Numbered from the stretch's first letter, positions 10,765-21,827 are shown. The stretch: DNA of 29,102 nucleotides from Funneliformis mosseae (GCA_910592005.1 CAJVPP010000601.1:1-29102); one strand, 5' to 3'. A program made the numbers and translations. Notes: a model not told the origin generated them from the sequence alone.

Positions 10765-11225
10765 GTAAAAAAGTAATTTAAATTTCATAAGTGATTTTTC
10801 TTTATCTAGATATTTCTAGAGTATTTGGGTATCATTGATTTTAAAAATGTATGGAGCAATTTTTTCTCCTTGTTTCTTTTTAAAATACTTCTAATAGTGC
10901 TGTAATTTTTGGGTTTCATAGTAGATTTAATGTAAATTAGTTTTATATTAATATTTTATATATAGAGGTAATCCTATATTAATCCTATTATGGTTTATAT
11001 TTATCACATTCTAGTATGATAAAGGGAACATTAAAGTTAACAAGTCTACAAGTTATGAATGAGCACTATTATTACTTTTCAAAATGTCATCAGTCACATT
11101 GGTTAATTTTATAGTTATATTATAATCAGCCTCTCATTTATGTCACATAATAGAATGTTCACTTTGTTTAGTTTTGTTACAGTCTATCCTAATTAATAAC
11201 TGATGTTCTTAATTTCAAAATTATA

Positions 11226-11699
11226 GAAGAAGATAAAAATGATAATACAAATAGTTCTTTTAATTTATATTGTAAAATAATAAAAGCTAAAAGTCAAAAT
11301 AAAGTTTCAAATCAAGAAGTAATTAAATGTTATTTATTATTTAGTAAAGCTATATCAGAAAAAACTGGATATTACAAAAAATTTTATGTAGAATATATAG
11401 TATAACAAAAAATTAATAAAGAATTACAACAATAATTTTCGAATAATATTTCATAGGATAATCTTAGAAAAACAAAAGAAAAAGCTAAAAAGATTTATAA
11501 GCCTTTTAGTAAAATTAGAGAAGAAAAAATCACATATGTATAATCAATTTTTATATGGAATATTTTAAAATTAAATTCTAATGATATTTAATATATTATT
11601 AAAGAAATTTTAATTAAAAATAAAGATATTATTTCACAATCATTTGATGAGACAATAAATTTAATTCACAATGAAATAATTAGATATAATTTTTTATAA
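11226..11699 (+). pseudogene. Decayed C-terminal exon of a hypothetical protein family
   Basis: A single unshifted frame of 158 codons ends at TAA 11697-11699. It contains five internal stops (TAA 11403, 11433, 11541, 11589; TAG 11454) and no TGA. Reading each as glutamine gives an even, helical, Lys-rich protein, with pieces such as EVIKCYLLFSKAISEKTGYY and KAKKIYKPFSKIREEKITYV. Just upstream is an AG acceptor (11225-11226) preceded by a branch-point-like CTAAT. Phase agrees with a donor at 10765 (one base g plus aa gives a Glu codon). I do not recognise a domain, but its style is that of an expanded fungal family. Confidence 0.5.
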
Positions 11700-11820
11700 A
11701 TTTTATAATTTATATTTTAAATTTATATAATAAAATAAAAGTTTTCGATAATGTTTAATTAAAAATAAAATCAATTTATTAAGTATAAAAATTGTAAAAA
11801 AAAAATGTAAAAAAATTAAA

Positions 11821-14225
11821 CTAATTATTTAAAACGAATTTTTTAGGATCCCACTCCTTATATCTTTGCTATTATATATATTAGTAATAGTTAAAAGCAC
11901 AGTTTTATCTATATATATTCATAGTTCTAAAAATATTAAATTTTCAATAACTAATTTTTTATCAATATTTTACATTGATAATTCTTCTTCTAATTTATTT
12001 AAAAATAATTCTTCATTATTATCATTTTATTTTGTAAATCTCCTTCTTTATAAACAATATCTAACATTTGTTGAATATTATAATCATTTGATGAAACATA
12101 ATTTAAATTTTTTTTATAATTAAAATTATAATGATATATTTTTGCTATAGATTCTAATATTTATGTATTTAAATTTGTTTTTTATTTTCTAATAAACTAT
12201 CTAAGTAAAAAGAATAAATATTCATAGCTTACTAAATGTGATGTAATAAAAAAAAATTGTTTTTGTTAATCTAGATAATAAAGAATGTTTATCAATAATA
12301 GAATTTTACCATAAGTATAGTGTATTTTAATTAGGTATATAAGGTGAATTATAATAACCATTTTGATCAAAATATTTGCAAATTTATACATGTAATTCTT
12401 GACTAGAGGATTTTTTGTGACCAAGATTTTTTTAAATTTTTAATGCAATATTTTATAAACATTCAAAATATATATTATAAATATCATATCCTATATTTAA
12501 TTTTAAAATTATTACTATAATAAAAAATAAATAAAAAAATTTAATTATCTCAGTATTGTGAGTATTGTAAATGAAGAAAAAAAGTTAAAAGATAAATATC
12601 ATCATCAAATTCTAGATATCTAAAAAATATAAATTAAATATTAGATAATAATAAATTTAAAAGTAATATTAAATAATAATTATATAATTATACCTTTATT
12701 AAAAATCTTAAATGTAAGCATTTTTTAATGTTTGATAACTAATCATTAATATTATTTTATAAAATGCTACTATTCTAAGTAGTTGCAGATAGTAATCTGC
12801 TAAAGTAGTATCTTTACTTTCTAATACTAATATAGCTCTTTAATTGATTTAAAAATTTCTGATAAATTTCTAAAATTATCAAAAAACCTATTTTCTTAAT
12901 ATTGATTTAATAGAATTATTTTTGATTTCACTTCATAATGATTCAATACTTAATTAAATAAAGAGTTTAAAATTCAAAGTATTTTTTATTTAATTAAATA
13001 TACATCAAATAAATTACTATAAAAACAAATATTATAAAATATAAAATATACATATTGTAAAGCTTCTTTTAATCTTTATATAGAAGTAACATATTCATAA
13101 ATTATTATTCAACGAGTTTTAACATATATCTTTAAATTTTTTTTATCAATACTTTTTAAATTAATAGCCTTTTTTAACCATAATCTAATAATATGTGAAT
13201 TTTTAAAAAATTTTGTCAAAATATTACATTTTATAAGATATTCAACTTGTATTATTTTAATAATATCTAAACTTATCAAATTAATACAATGCGTAATATA
13301 TTTAATATTAATTTTATTTAGATATTTCTGAATTACTATTTGTCTGGCAACTGCTATATTTTAGAATTATCTGAGATAATTGTCACAAATTTATCTATGC
13401 TAATTTATTTAATTATATCAAAAATAATATTAGATAAATTTTATGCATTATGATGTATATTTGAAATATTTTCTAATTGTAAAGATATTCTTTTTTAAAG
13501 GAATTATAGGGAGAAAAGCCCAAATACTATTATCGTAAAGATCTATTTACCTATCTAAAGCTAATACATAAAAAATAATTAATTAATATTTAATTTAAAT
13601 CATTAATTAAAATTAATGTAATAATTATATAACTCTTACCAATAATAAAATTATTTTTTGTTTAATTCATTTTCTATTTTTATATTAGTTCTAGCTAATT
13701 CTACTTATAATAAAAATCTACTTAATACTTAATGTAAAGGTATATTATATCCTATTTATAGTATTTTAATTAGATTAAGGAACTATGAGTTTTTAATAAT
13801 ACTGAATAAAATATTAGATATTATAAATACTTTAATAATACTACGATTAATTTTATTAATTTTTCCTTTTTTTAATTTTTTTGGTTCAAGAAAATTAGAC
13901 ATTACTATTTGTTTGGATTTTTAAAGGAGGTTCATCTAATTCACTTGAAATATATTTATCTTCAATATTATACTTTTCTTTATCTCTTCCTACAATACTT
14001 GCATAATATAATCCAAGTTCTTTGAAACATTTTTATAATGATTAACTAAATGTTCTTAAAGAATATAAGACTTTCTATATTTCTAATATAATTCATAACT
14101 ATTATAAGTTGTAAATAATATCCTTTTGATTACTTAGGACCCTTTAACATATAATTCCAAATATCTGAAAATGTTTATTCTCCTCTTTTAAAATTATTAA
14201 TTATATCAGAGTTTGCTGCAATTTT
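11821..14225 (-). pseudogene. hAT-family transposase, heavily decayed
   Basis: Read on the minus strand in changing frames. A BED-finger-like start (SDIWNYMLKGPK, about 14170-14135) is followed by a region about 13920-13690 with the hAT/DUF659 pattern (KVFIISNILFSIIKNS, IGYNIPLH, VELART). The RNase H-like core follows: SIWAFLPI (about 13530), FVTIISDNSK (about 13390), ITHCINLISLDIIK (about 13290-13250) and KNLKIYVKTR (about 13130-13100), where KTRW is the hAT landmark (W here is TGA). A degenerate hATC dimerisation region (YNSPYIPN to RLTKTI, about 12360-12260; ILESIAKIYHYNFN, about 12160-12115) leads to an acidic tail ending EWDPKKFVLNN and TAG at 11821-11823. Intact hAT transposases cut and paste DNA through an RNase H-fold DDE site. 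This copy has dozens of stops, nearly all TAA/TAG. Terminal repeats were not found. Confidence 0.75.
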
Positions 14226-15082
14226 AAAAGATATTATTGATATTATAATATAAAACTATTAAAAAAAGTTAAAAGTAAACTAATATATATATAAACTAAA
14301 AAGCTAAAGTAAAAAAAAAAAGCTCAAGAAAGCTAGAAGAAATTAAAGAAAACCAAAAAAAAACTAAAATAAATCAATAAAAAGTTTTAAAAAAGCAAAA
14401 TAATTTTGTAAAATAATTTAAAAGTAAATTCAGATAATGATTTATAGTATAATATAAAATTAAATCTACACTATTCTGAAGAAAATATTTGAGCACAGTT
14501 TGTTATGAATTGTGGCTTAAGTTTATATGGTATAAAAATATTATTATTTATATTTTATATATTGCATATTTTGATGCATTAATTGAATATATTTTATTTT
14601 CGTTTGAAACTACTTTGTATATTATGCATAAATAAATAAAACTGGTTTCAATTAAAAATACCTCAAAATGCAATAATTTACATATTTTCTAAATTATTTT
14701 AATATACAATTATTTAATTTTAATCAAGTATACCTTGACAAAAAGAACTTAGTGAGGTGAGTATGATAGTTTTAATTTTATATCTTCATAATCAATATTT
14801 TATAAGATATTCGCATTTATATATTCTAAGGTTAATTAAAGTAAAGATTGTATTTTATTATTTTATATAAAAAATTTCTTAATGTATTTATAAAAAATTT
14901 GAAGAATAATGTTCTAGATAGGATAAAAAGAAATTATTAACAATATTTTTAGCTCAAAAGTTATTAAATTTAAAAAAAAATTATAAATTTTTTGGTGTTC
15001 AAATACTTTTTTCAGGATAGTATATATTTACTTTTAAAAATTTTACTTAAAAAACTTAAGTATTTTTTTTCTTAAAGAATTT

Positions 15083-15121
15083 AAACATTTTTTTTTTAAA
15101 AAATTTAAAAAAAAAATGTTT
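15083..15121. repeat. Perfect 15-bp A/T hairpin
   Basis: Arms 15083-15097 (AAACA then ten T) and 15107-15121 (ten A then TGTTT) are exact reverse complements with a 9-base loop. The regularity stands out even in AT-rich DNA. It could be a transposon end remnant or a cruciform-forming site. Function unknown. Confidence 0.6.
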
Positions 15122-15245
15122 GTTTAAATGCTATTTATTAAAAAATATTTATACTATTTATTATATTATTAAGTATTATTAATATTATAATATAAATTGT
15201 TAAGACACTAAAAATCATGATTAACTTTATATAATTTATTTAATT

Positions 15246-15302
15246 GTAATACAAATTTATAATAATAATTATTTGTGTAATATAAATTTATAATAATAAT
15301 TT
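15246..15302 (+). repeat. Imperfect 26-bp tandem direct repeat
   Basis: Bases 15246-15271 and 15277-15302 match at 24 of 26 positions with a 5-base spacer. The unit begins gtaata and continues with aaatttataataataat. It is likely a slippage product in AT-rich non-coding DNA. Confidence 0.6.
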
Positions 15303-15555
15303 CATAAAAATATGTAAAAAAATACTTTATTATCCCCTTCCTATTTATCTGTTTTAATTTTTGCTTTATACTTTTAGATTTGTTTACATTATTTTTATTT
15401 TTTTACTTTTAGTAGTTTTAATAATATTGATATTTCATTTTATTAATTCAAATAGTAATTATTTTTTTGTTAATCTTTTAGGATTAATACCTAAAATAAA
15501 AGTGGAGTATAATTAAATATACTATATATTATATATATATAAAAATATAATACAC

Positions 15556-18053
15556 CATCACCTGATACATTTAACATAGAATTTTTCTATTGATTGTTAG
15601 AAATTATGTGAATTTAATATTATAGGTTTAGGAATTTCAATTTGTTTTTTTTGCAAATTAGCTAGTGAAAAATTTGTCCATTTTCTAATATTAGGTATTT
15701 CTATACTAAGAATATAACTTTTATTGATCTTTCTCCTAGTCACATCCATTCAAATAAATTAGAATTACCAGAAAGAGTATTTTTTGCTTTTTTTTTTTTA
15801 TCTAAAATAAGTTAAAATTAGATAATATTCATTTATTATTATTTTTTTTTTTTGATTTTAAATATACTTTTTGATTGATTTAGTTCTAAATATGCAACAG
15901 ATATTTTATAAATATTTTTAATGGCAGTTTCAATGTCAACACCTTCCATTATATCAAATCCAAGATGCATTTGATGTTTGATTGCATAAGTAATCTATTA
16001 AATAAACATTAGATTTTTTTTATAAAGTAAGTATTTATTTTTTATTTAATACCTGAGCATGATGACTATCAATAGTTATTTTAGCTTCTCCTGCTTCTAA
16101 AAATATCTATTTCTTTACATTCATTTGATACCATTCTAATCAATAACTTAAAATTATCATTAGATCTGCATTATGATAATGTGAACATTATCTGAAATAA
16201 TTGATATCCATTTTTTAATGATTCAATTATAACATGTAATAAAGAAGCAATAAACTAAGAATCCTGACATGCATTCATTGATCAATGATTATAAGCATAA
16301 ACATTAAATTCTTAAGATTCCAATCTTTAGTATACATAAGAATTATATGTAATGTCTAACCTTTTTTTTAAAAAATTCTGCTTTAATTTCTCTAACACTT
16401 TTTGGTAATATTTTCATTTTATAATCAACAACTAACACAGCATCTTTTTTAACTAAATCTAGTAAATTAGCATTAAATTGAGTATTTAAATAAACCTTAC
16501 GAATCTGATGAACAAGATAATATAATAAATGATTTTGATACTCATTAAGATCTTCATGCAAGTCTATAGAAAGTTGATTTTTAAGATGATTAAAAAGGTA
16601 AATAATTCAGCATATTCTTGAGATTTATATGTATGATTTTTTGTACAAACTCAAAAAGCTCATAATAAGCAATAACTAATATAATAATTGTATTTTGTTA
16701 TTCCTTTATTATTAACAATTAGATTTTTTTCATAATCTCATTTTAAAAATCGTTGTAATTTTTTCAATTATTAAGAAATTATTTCTAAAAGTAATAAAAG
16801 AATTTTAATATTAAAATAATTATATATAAAATTATGATTATATCAAATAAATTTTACCTTTTTAATGATATTTATAATTTTATTTTTAATAAGCTTTCTT
16901 ATATCATTAAATATTTCATATTCATATCGACTACAAGTTGAATAAAGACCACCTAAATTTTCTTAATATATAAATTCATTTCCTTGTAATTTAGTCATAA
17001 ATATTATATGACAAATTTCATTAGAAAATTCAGTATGAAATTTTTTCTAAAGAGCTTGTTTATTATCACAAAGATATTTGATTGGTTCATCAGTTTTACT
17101 ATCTGTTAATAAAAATTTCAAATTCTTGCAAATTTTTTACTGATAATTTTTCATGTGTAAAAAAAGGCTTTTTTATTGAAAAACCACTAGGTCTATTTAA
17201 ATAACAGTAAATATACGCTCTTGATATCAAATCATTTGAAGCCTAATAAAAAAAAGATTTAATAAATGATTATAAAAATAAAACTTAATTACTTTTTATT
17301 AATAAATACCAATAAGTATTTTTGTAATTTCTCATATTTAAAATCATTTGCTATTATAGATAGTATTCTTTGTTTTCTATCAGCTCCTTTTTTATTAATC
17401 ATCAAACTTTTTTGAAAGCAGTTCCAAAATATATTAGATGCATTGTAAAAATTTATTGAATATGTCATCAATAAACTAAGTTTATTTAATTATTTTAATG
17501 CATCTCGTTCAATATCAGAATTTAGTGATATAGTCTAAAATTCATACTATAATAAATCAAATAAATCAGCTAATTAGAATATATATTTTTCTATTTTTAA
17601 ATAAATAATTTATTTTCTTCTGATTCTTATCTTAAAAATAGTGTTATATTATAACATCCTATATGATAAAGTATTGTCTTCTATGCATTTAATTTACGCT
17701 TATTTAATTGATAATTTGTAGGATATAATTACTTTAAATTGATATATAATTTAATAATTGTTTCTTGTTCCCGCCACTTGTTTAAAAAGTCACACCAATT
17801 TATATGACTATTAGTTCGTCATTTAAGATGATAAGAGAAAATCTCTTCTATAAGAACATTATTACTCTGATTTTTTTTTATTTTTTGATTCAATTTATAT
17901 AGCTCATATTTTGATGGCTCATTAAATTTTTACATTTACTAATATTTATATTTCATCTTCTGATACTTTTTTTTATTAATATATTTTTTAATCACCTGGT
18001 TTAGTAACTCTTACTTCAGGATGAATACTACCTATCTGTATAGGTATTTTCAT
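15556..18053 (-). pseudogene. Decayed gene with DDE/RNase H-fold-like catalytic layout
   Basis: Minus-strand pieces in order: a start at ATG 18053 (MKIPIQIGSIHPEVRVTKPG); HINWCDFLNKWREQETI near 17790; an exon at 17471-17289; a Cys-pair segment near 16900 (GGLYSTCSRYEYEIF); an open exon 16561-16343 with VVDYKMKILPKS; then YAYNH, a segment reading KWISIISDN (about 16220-16190), LEAGEAKITIDSHHAQ (about 16107-16060), a 58-base GT-AG intron (15995-16052), and LGFDIMEGVDIETAIKN (about 15965-15915). The C-terminus (LFEWMW near 15750; IEIPNIRKWTNFS near 15680) fades at about 15556. Spaced Asp (VVDYK), Asp (SDN) and an acidic Glu/Asp (EAGEAK...DSHH) resemble a DDE site. I recall such proteins as a multicopy family in Rhizophagus, but cannot verify it here. 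W codons appear as TGA/TAG (for example the stop after NH). Confidence 0.6.
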
Positions 18054-18634
18054 GATATGAGATGGTACTATATATCAATTTGATGAAATGAGAAACTCAA
18101 ATAATATGTGAAAAGATGATGCTAGTGTATATTATTCATTTTATAAATAATAAAAAATTCTAAAAATTCTTTTTTTATGTATTCTAAGAATATATTCTGT
18201 GCATTCTGAGAAATTTATATAAAATAATGTCCTCCCAATCACGTCTACTCGCTGCATTTATTGCATTTTGATTATATTTACATGTTATTCTGGTTGCTTT
18301 AGCAATCTCAAAGAAAAATTATAATCAATTCTGTATACATTATTTCGTAAGCAGTCACAAAATTATGTTAAGGATTTTAGTTTATTAATCATTTTACGCC
18401 CTAAAAATTTCGAGATGACTAATTAAACCTATTTTTATGTATATATATATTTAAAATTTTCCATAACCTGACTTTTTTTTGAATAAAATGAGAAAAATAG
18501 ATGCATCTGGAAATATCTGTTAGAATGATCAATGAATAAAAATTGGAAAGTTTCAAGTGATTTCAGCTACCCAAAATTTGCCAAGAAAAAATAAAGCCTT
18601 TTCAGGCGAAACTTTATTACAATACAAGAATAAA
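18054..18634. other. Gene-free stretch between pseudogene and nuclease-like gene
   Basis: No coding signal is visible on either strand. It contains the putative promoter side of the decayed minus-strand gene on the left and the 3' UTR of the minus-strand gene on the right. Composition changes near 18480-18530 from very AT-rich repeat-like DNA to less extreme sequence, probably the boundary between repeat DNA and the host locus. Confidence 0.5.
18613..18618 (-). terminator. AATAAA polyadenylation signal
   Basis: On the minus strand AATAAA lies 17 bases after the TGA stop of the nuclease-like gene, a plausible position for a short fungal 3' UTR. Confidence 0.55.
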
Positions 18635-20023
18635 TCAAGGTAGAATTTGCTCGTTTATTATTTCACAAAACTCGCCAGTGAAATTCCGAAACCTGGCACT
18701 CATACGAATATTACTAAAACCTTGGTCATGCCAGAAGTGAACGACGTTTAATCCTCTATCCTGAAGCTTCTTACTTGGCCAGTACGGGTCAGATGCAACG
18801 GAATCCTCACTAGAAAAGTGCACGATCCAAACTTCCTTGGGACAAAGCTGGTCGGCATACTTAATTACCCGATCAAAATGTTTTATAAGTTTAGGTATAG
18901 TTCCTGTTGCTACAAGTTCAAGGACAGCTTCAGGATGGGGATTATCTGGTTTCTTAATTGTCAGGTCGCAGTAAAAATGATGGTAGTCACCATCATCGCA
19001 CACTTTTTCGAGATGCCACTGACCAGTTATTTCGAAGCCATTCACTATTGCAAGCCAATTTACTAGGATCCTATACATCTCAGCATCATATGTGCTCTCC
19101 CGAGGAACTTTCACATTTTGTTCAGAATCCACTAACAAATGATTGGAACTTTTGTAGGAACGGGAAGAACCAAGGGATATTATTTTCCGGTCAAATACAC
19201 ATATAGTAGACTTCACGGTCTCTAGAATATCTACCGATCCATTTGCTTGCAAAGGTACATCCACACTCGGACAGAAGCAACTTATTTCTGGGACTACACA
19301 TTGCTTCTTCGAAGAGGAGTTTGTGGAAGCTGATTCTCTTTGCCTCTTTCCTAATGATGATGGTTGTGATGATGGCTGTGGTATTGGCGATGATGATCGC
19401 GATGATGGTGATGATGATGCCGGTACCTTTCTTTCTTTGATGTTCTTTCTCCACAAGCTATTAACACTCTCAACATCAGCCTATGAAGTAAACTAGGTGA
19501 TTAACATTTCCCAGTAAGCACAATCAGACAAAAAAAATGATTTGATGGCGGATGCAGGATCATGTCAATAGATATATATTTTTTTTTAATGTAAAGAAAG
19601 GTACATAGCCGAATCCTTTAACGTAATCAGCAGAACTTTACTAAAAAATTGACACATTCCATGAAGTTTACTAGGGCGTGGTAATAAACGCACCCATTTC
19701 AATACTTGCAGGACTCCTACTAGGGCGTGGTAATAGGTACAAGCATCTGGCTATAAAGCCCCATCAAAGCAAATAGTTATACTAAGTATGCTTACCTTAC
19801 TGCTCTTTATAAGATTTTGAGCAATATCACGAACTTCTTGGGACATGCAAAGATTATTATTGATATTATGTAGAACACTATAGAAAGTACGATGAGCTTC
19901 CTTTTTCTCAGCGAATTTATAGTTATCAACCACCGAGGACACATATTGGTGAAGAGACCAATTATCACATGGGAATGGGATGCTTTCCATAGTTTCTCGG
20001 GTGCAAAAAGTAATATCAGACAT
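18635..20023 (-). CDS. Nuclear PD-(D/E)XK-like nuclease-domain protein
   Basis: Two exons: 20023-19796 and 19480-18635, joined in phase across a 315-base intron (GTAAG donor, TTCATAG acceptor), giving 357 residues ending in TGA. The ATG at 20021-20023 is the first one in frame with the N-terminal exon. Residues about 1-76 form a helical N-terminal region. Then follows a Ser/Pro-rich linker with a bipartite nuclear-localisation-like signal (KRQR at 121-124, KK at 134-135). The C-terminal half shows AEMYR (Glu 210), CDLTI (Asp 248) and VLELVATGT (Glu 264), then WIVHF, an order like the PD-(D/E)XK nuclease fold. The usual Lys after E-x is replaced by Val, so activity is uncertain. I recall similar domains in Crinkler-like and related fungal proteins. 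No Crinkler LFLAK header is present. No internal stops, unlike the repeats on its left. Three ACGCGT boxes lie upstream. Confidence 0.7.
19669..19735 (-). repeat. 18-bp direct repeat inside the intron
   Basis: The sequence tactagggcgtggtaata occurs at 19669-19686 and again at 19718-19735 on the + strand, exactly, 31 bases apart. Both copies are in the single intron of the nuclease-like gene and are less AT-rich than the surroundings. They may be a duplication scar or a regulatory pair. Confidence 0.7.
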
Positions 20024-20123
20024 AATGATGAATGTAAAAAATGTTCGTGGAAATTTCAGCAATGAAAAAATTATAAACTTTGTTTAAACTTACTTTCAAG
20101 CTTTCAGTCCCTTATTATAAATT

Positions 20124-20185
20124 GAGACGCGTTAAAGTTTCGTTAAATAGAGACGCGTTAAAGTTTCGTTAAATAGAGACGCGTG
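20124..20185 (-). promoter_or_regulatory. Three tandem ACGCGT (MluI cell-cycle box-like) elements
   Basis: A 26-bp unit is repeated exactly at 20124-20149 and 20150-20175, with a partial third copy at 20176-20185. Each begins GAGACGCGT, so the palindrome ACGCGT stands at 20127, 20153 and 20179, about 105-160 bases upstream of the start codon of the minus-strand gene. ACGCGT is the core bound by the fungal MBF (Mbp1-Swi6) G1/S factor in yeasts. Control by an MBF-like factor here is inference. Confidence 0.6.
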
Positions 20186-21331
20186 TATTTAAGATTTATA
20201 TGTTATGTATCATATAGGATGTTGTACAATGCTCAAAATACTATTTAGCGCAATCGGGACAAGGAGTAACCCAAATTAGGTAGATTTATCCCGCATAAAT
20301 GCAGATCACTTGACGATCTGACGATGCAGATTATGAGATTATGCGCAGTTGAGGTTTGTGTCACAATCAGGGCAAAAAATTAGTATTGTAAAAAACGATC
20401 TCCGATTGGTTGTGAAAATATCCCAACTTTCGCAATAAATTGATAAACGATAAATTTTGCTATCCTATTTTATGCCCTGGTCATAATAATACAGAACAAA
20501 AATTAATTATTTTTTTTTTTTTTCGTAAATCAAATACATGAGAAGAAGCAGGGTTTCAAGGGAGGAATAAAGTATGAATGCCTGTTAAGTTTTTAAATAA
20601 TTGGCATAAAAATTAGTTACAAATGCCAACCAAATTATCTTTACAAATTGCTAACATATAGTCATTTTCGAGAGTTGGGTCTCATTGAATACTTTAAATG
20701 CTCTTGCGAATCACTACTATAATTTTTATTCATCCGGAATTACTCAAAAAATTTATCTGAAACATATCACACTGTATACATATTAAAAATCATTTCCCAA
20801 GGAAAATTTATATAATTCTTGCTAATGTTGATTAGTTTACAAAGCGAAGCTATATTAATGTTTGCAGACCACACCAGATTTTCGCTTGTCTAAACCATGC
20901 TAGCATGTTATAAAACTAACTCCATGATTTGTCTTAATAATCGATCGACATTTTGGATAGAATAAAAAGTTTTCGTGTCGTAAATAAATTCTTGTTAAAG
21001 CCCCGCTGAAAATTCACGTTGTCTGCCTTTCGTGATGCTAATAAGGTCTTTTGAAATCTTAAACGAAAAAAAAAAAACAAATATTAGTTTGCAAACGGGT
21101 CTGCTTATGTGAAAATTCTCGGAATAATTTTTTATTTATAACGATCTATACGATTTATCCATATTTATCAATAAGCAGGTAATAAAAAACAAGAGAAAGA
21201 ATTTTATAGTGAAGTGTGGTGTTTCTGAAAGCATTAAATTTGTCGTCAATGAAGTAAGTGAAGAAGAACATTAAAATTGTCAGAAATTGAGAAATTTTCT
21301 TGTAACTTAGCAAATAAGAGACAGAGAAGTA
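20186..21331. other. Intergenic, no gene seen
   Basis: Neither strand has a convincing coding frame. Composition is less extreme than in the repeat zone and there are no obvious repeats apart from T and A runs near 20510-20522 and 21066-21077. It probably holds the distal promoter of the nuclease-like gene and unique sequence. Confidence 0.5.
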
Positions 21332-21628
21332 GTGACGGTAAACTCGAAAATTTTATCCAACAAGTGTAAATTTTACATCGCTAAGAACAGTACTTGGTCT
21401 GAAAATGATCGTAAATATATAATGGACCAGGACAAGACAATTAAGTCATTTATAGCAGTGTCAAAGAGTTGTTGTTACTTACGTGAGTTGTATATCAGAT
21501 TTATAAAATCCAAAGGATATAATATTGTCACACATAAGAAATTATATCATGGAAACTTCCAGATGCCTTCAAGAAAGAATTTGTGTCAAAAACTCTATTT
21601 AACTCGATCTGATCATAAGGTGGAATAA
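21332..21628 (+). CDS. Unrecognised 98-residue open frame, doubtful
   Basis: An uninterrupted frame whose start codon is GTG at 21332 (no ATG there; the first ATG in frame is at 21401). Its product is basic, with a Cys pair (SCCYL) and Lys/Arg-rich segments. I recognise no domain. A frame this long is uncommon by chance at this AT content, so it may be an exon or a relic. The other frames overlapping it upstream also show a short protein-like run. No splice structure could be built. It could equally be chance. Confidence 0.2.
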   Translation: MTVNSKILSNKCKFYIAKNSTWSENDRKYIMDQDKTIKSFIAVSKSCCYLRELYIRFIKSKGYNIVTHKKLYHGNFQMPSRKNLCQKLYLTRSDHKVE

Positions 21629-21821
21629 AGACTCAAAAAGAATTCTTTCAAAGCACAAAGAAGGCAATGTAGGGTGGTTTCACAACGATATACTTATGAT
21701 GAAAGTTGAGACTTTCTATATAGATTTTTTTTTCTAACGGAACGTTGTATGATTTACTATATATCTTAAAATTCGTTATTTTAAATAACTCGTTAAAATA
21801 ATTATTTAAATAATGTAAATA

Positions 21822-21827
21822 TTTATT
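21822..21827 (-). terminator. Possible ELP2 polyadenylation signal
   Basis: On the minus strand AATAAA lies about 130 bases after the ELP2 stop codon at 21957. The distance is ordinary for a fungal 3' UTR. No nearer AATAAA was seen. Confidence 0.4.

Larger units (their letters stand above)
14226..15555. other. Gene-free AT-rich stretch
   Basis: No frame on either strand carries convincing protein. The sequence is extremely AT-rich with A and T runs and includes a strong hairpin (15083-15121) and a 26-base imperfect direct repeat (15246-15302). It separates two decayed minus-strand genes and may hold their lost promoters or transposon ends. I see no clear terminal inverted repeat. Confidence 0.6.

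Noticed and set aside
1005..11699. A ciliate-like genetic code (TAA/TAG read as glutamine)
   Set aside because: Many internal TAR codons fit glutamine, but the same elements also have TGA or TAG where tryptophan fits, plus frameshifts. The intact ELP2, Pmp3 and nuclease-like genes read well with the standard code. Decay explains all of it.
11866..12123. Plus-strand 85-codon frame
   Set aside because: It is the complement of the hAT transposase C-terminal region and has a hydrophobic, AT-driven composition.
18818..19440. Several frames overlapping the nuclease-like gene on both strands
   Set aside because: They are shadows of the long, well-spliced minus-strand exon, including a Met/Val repeat that mirrors its Ser/Pro linker.
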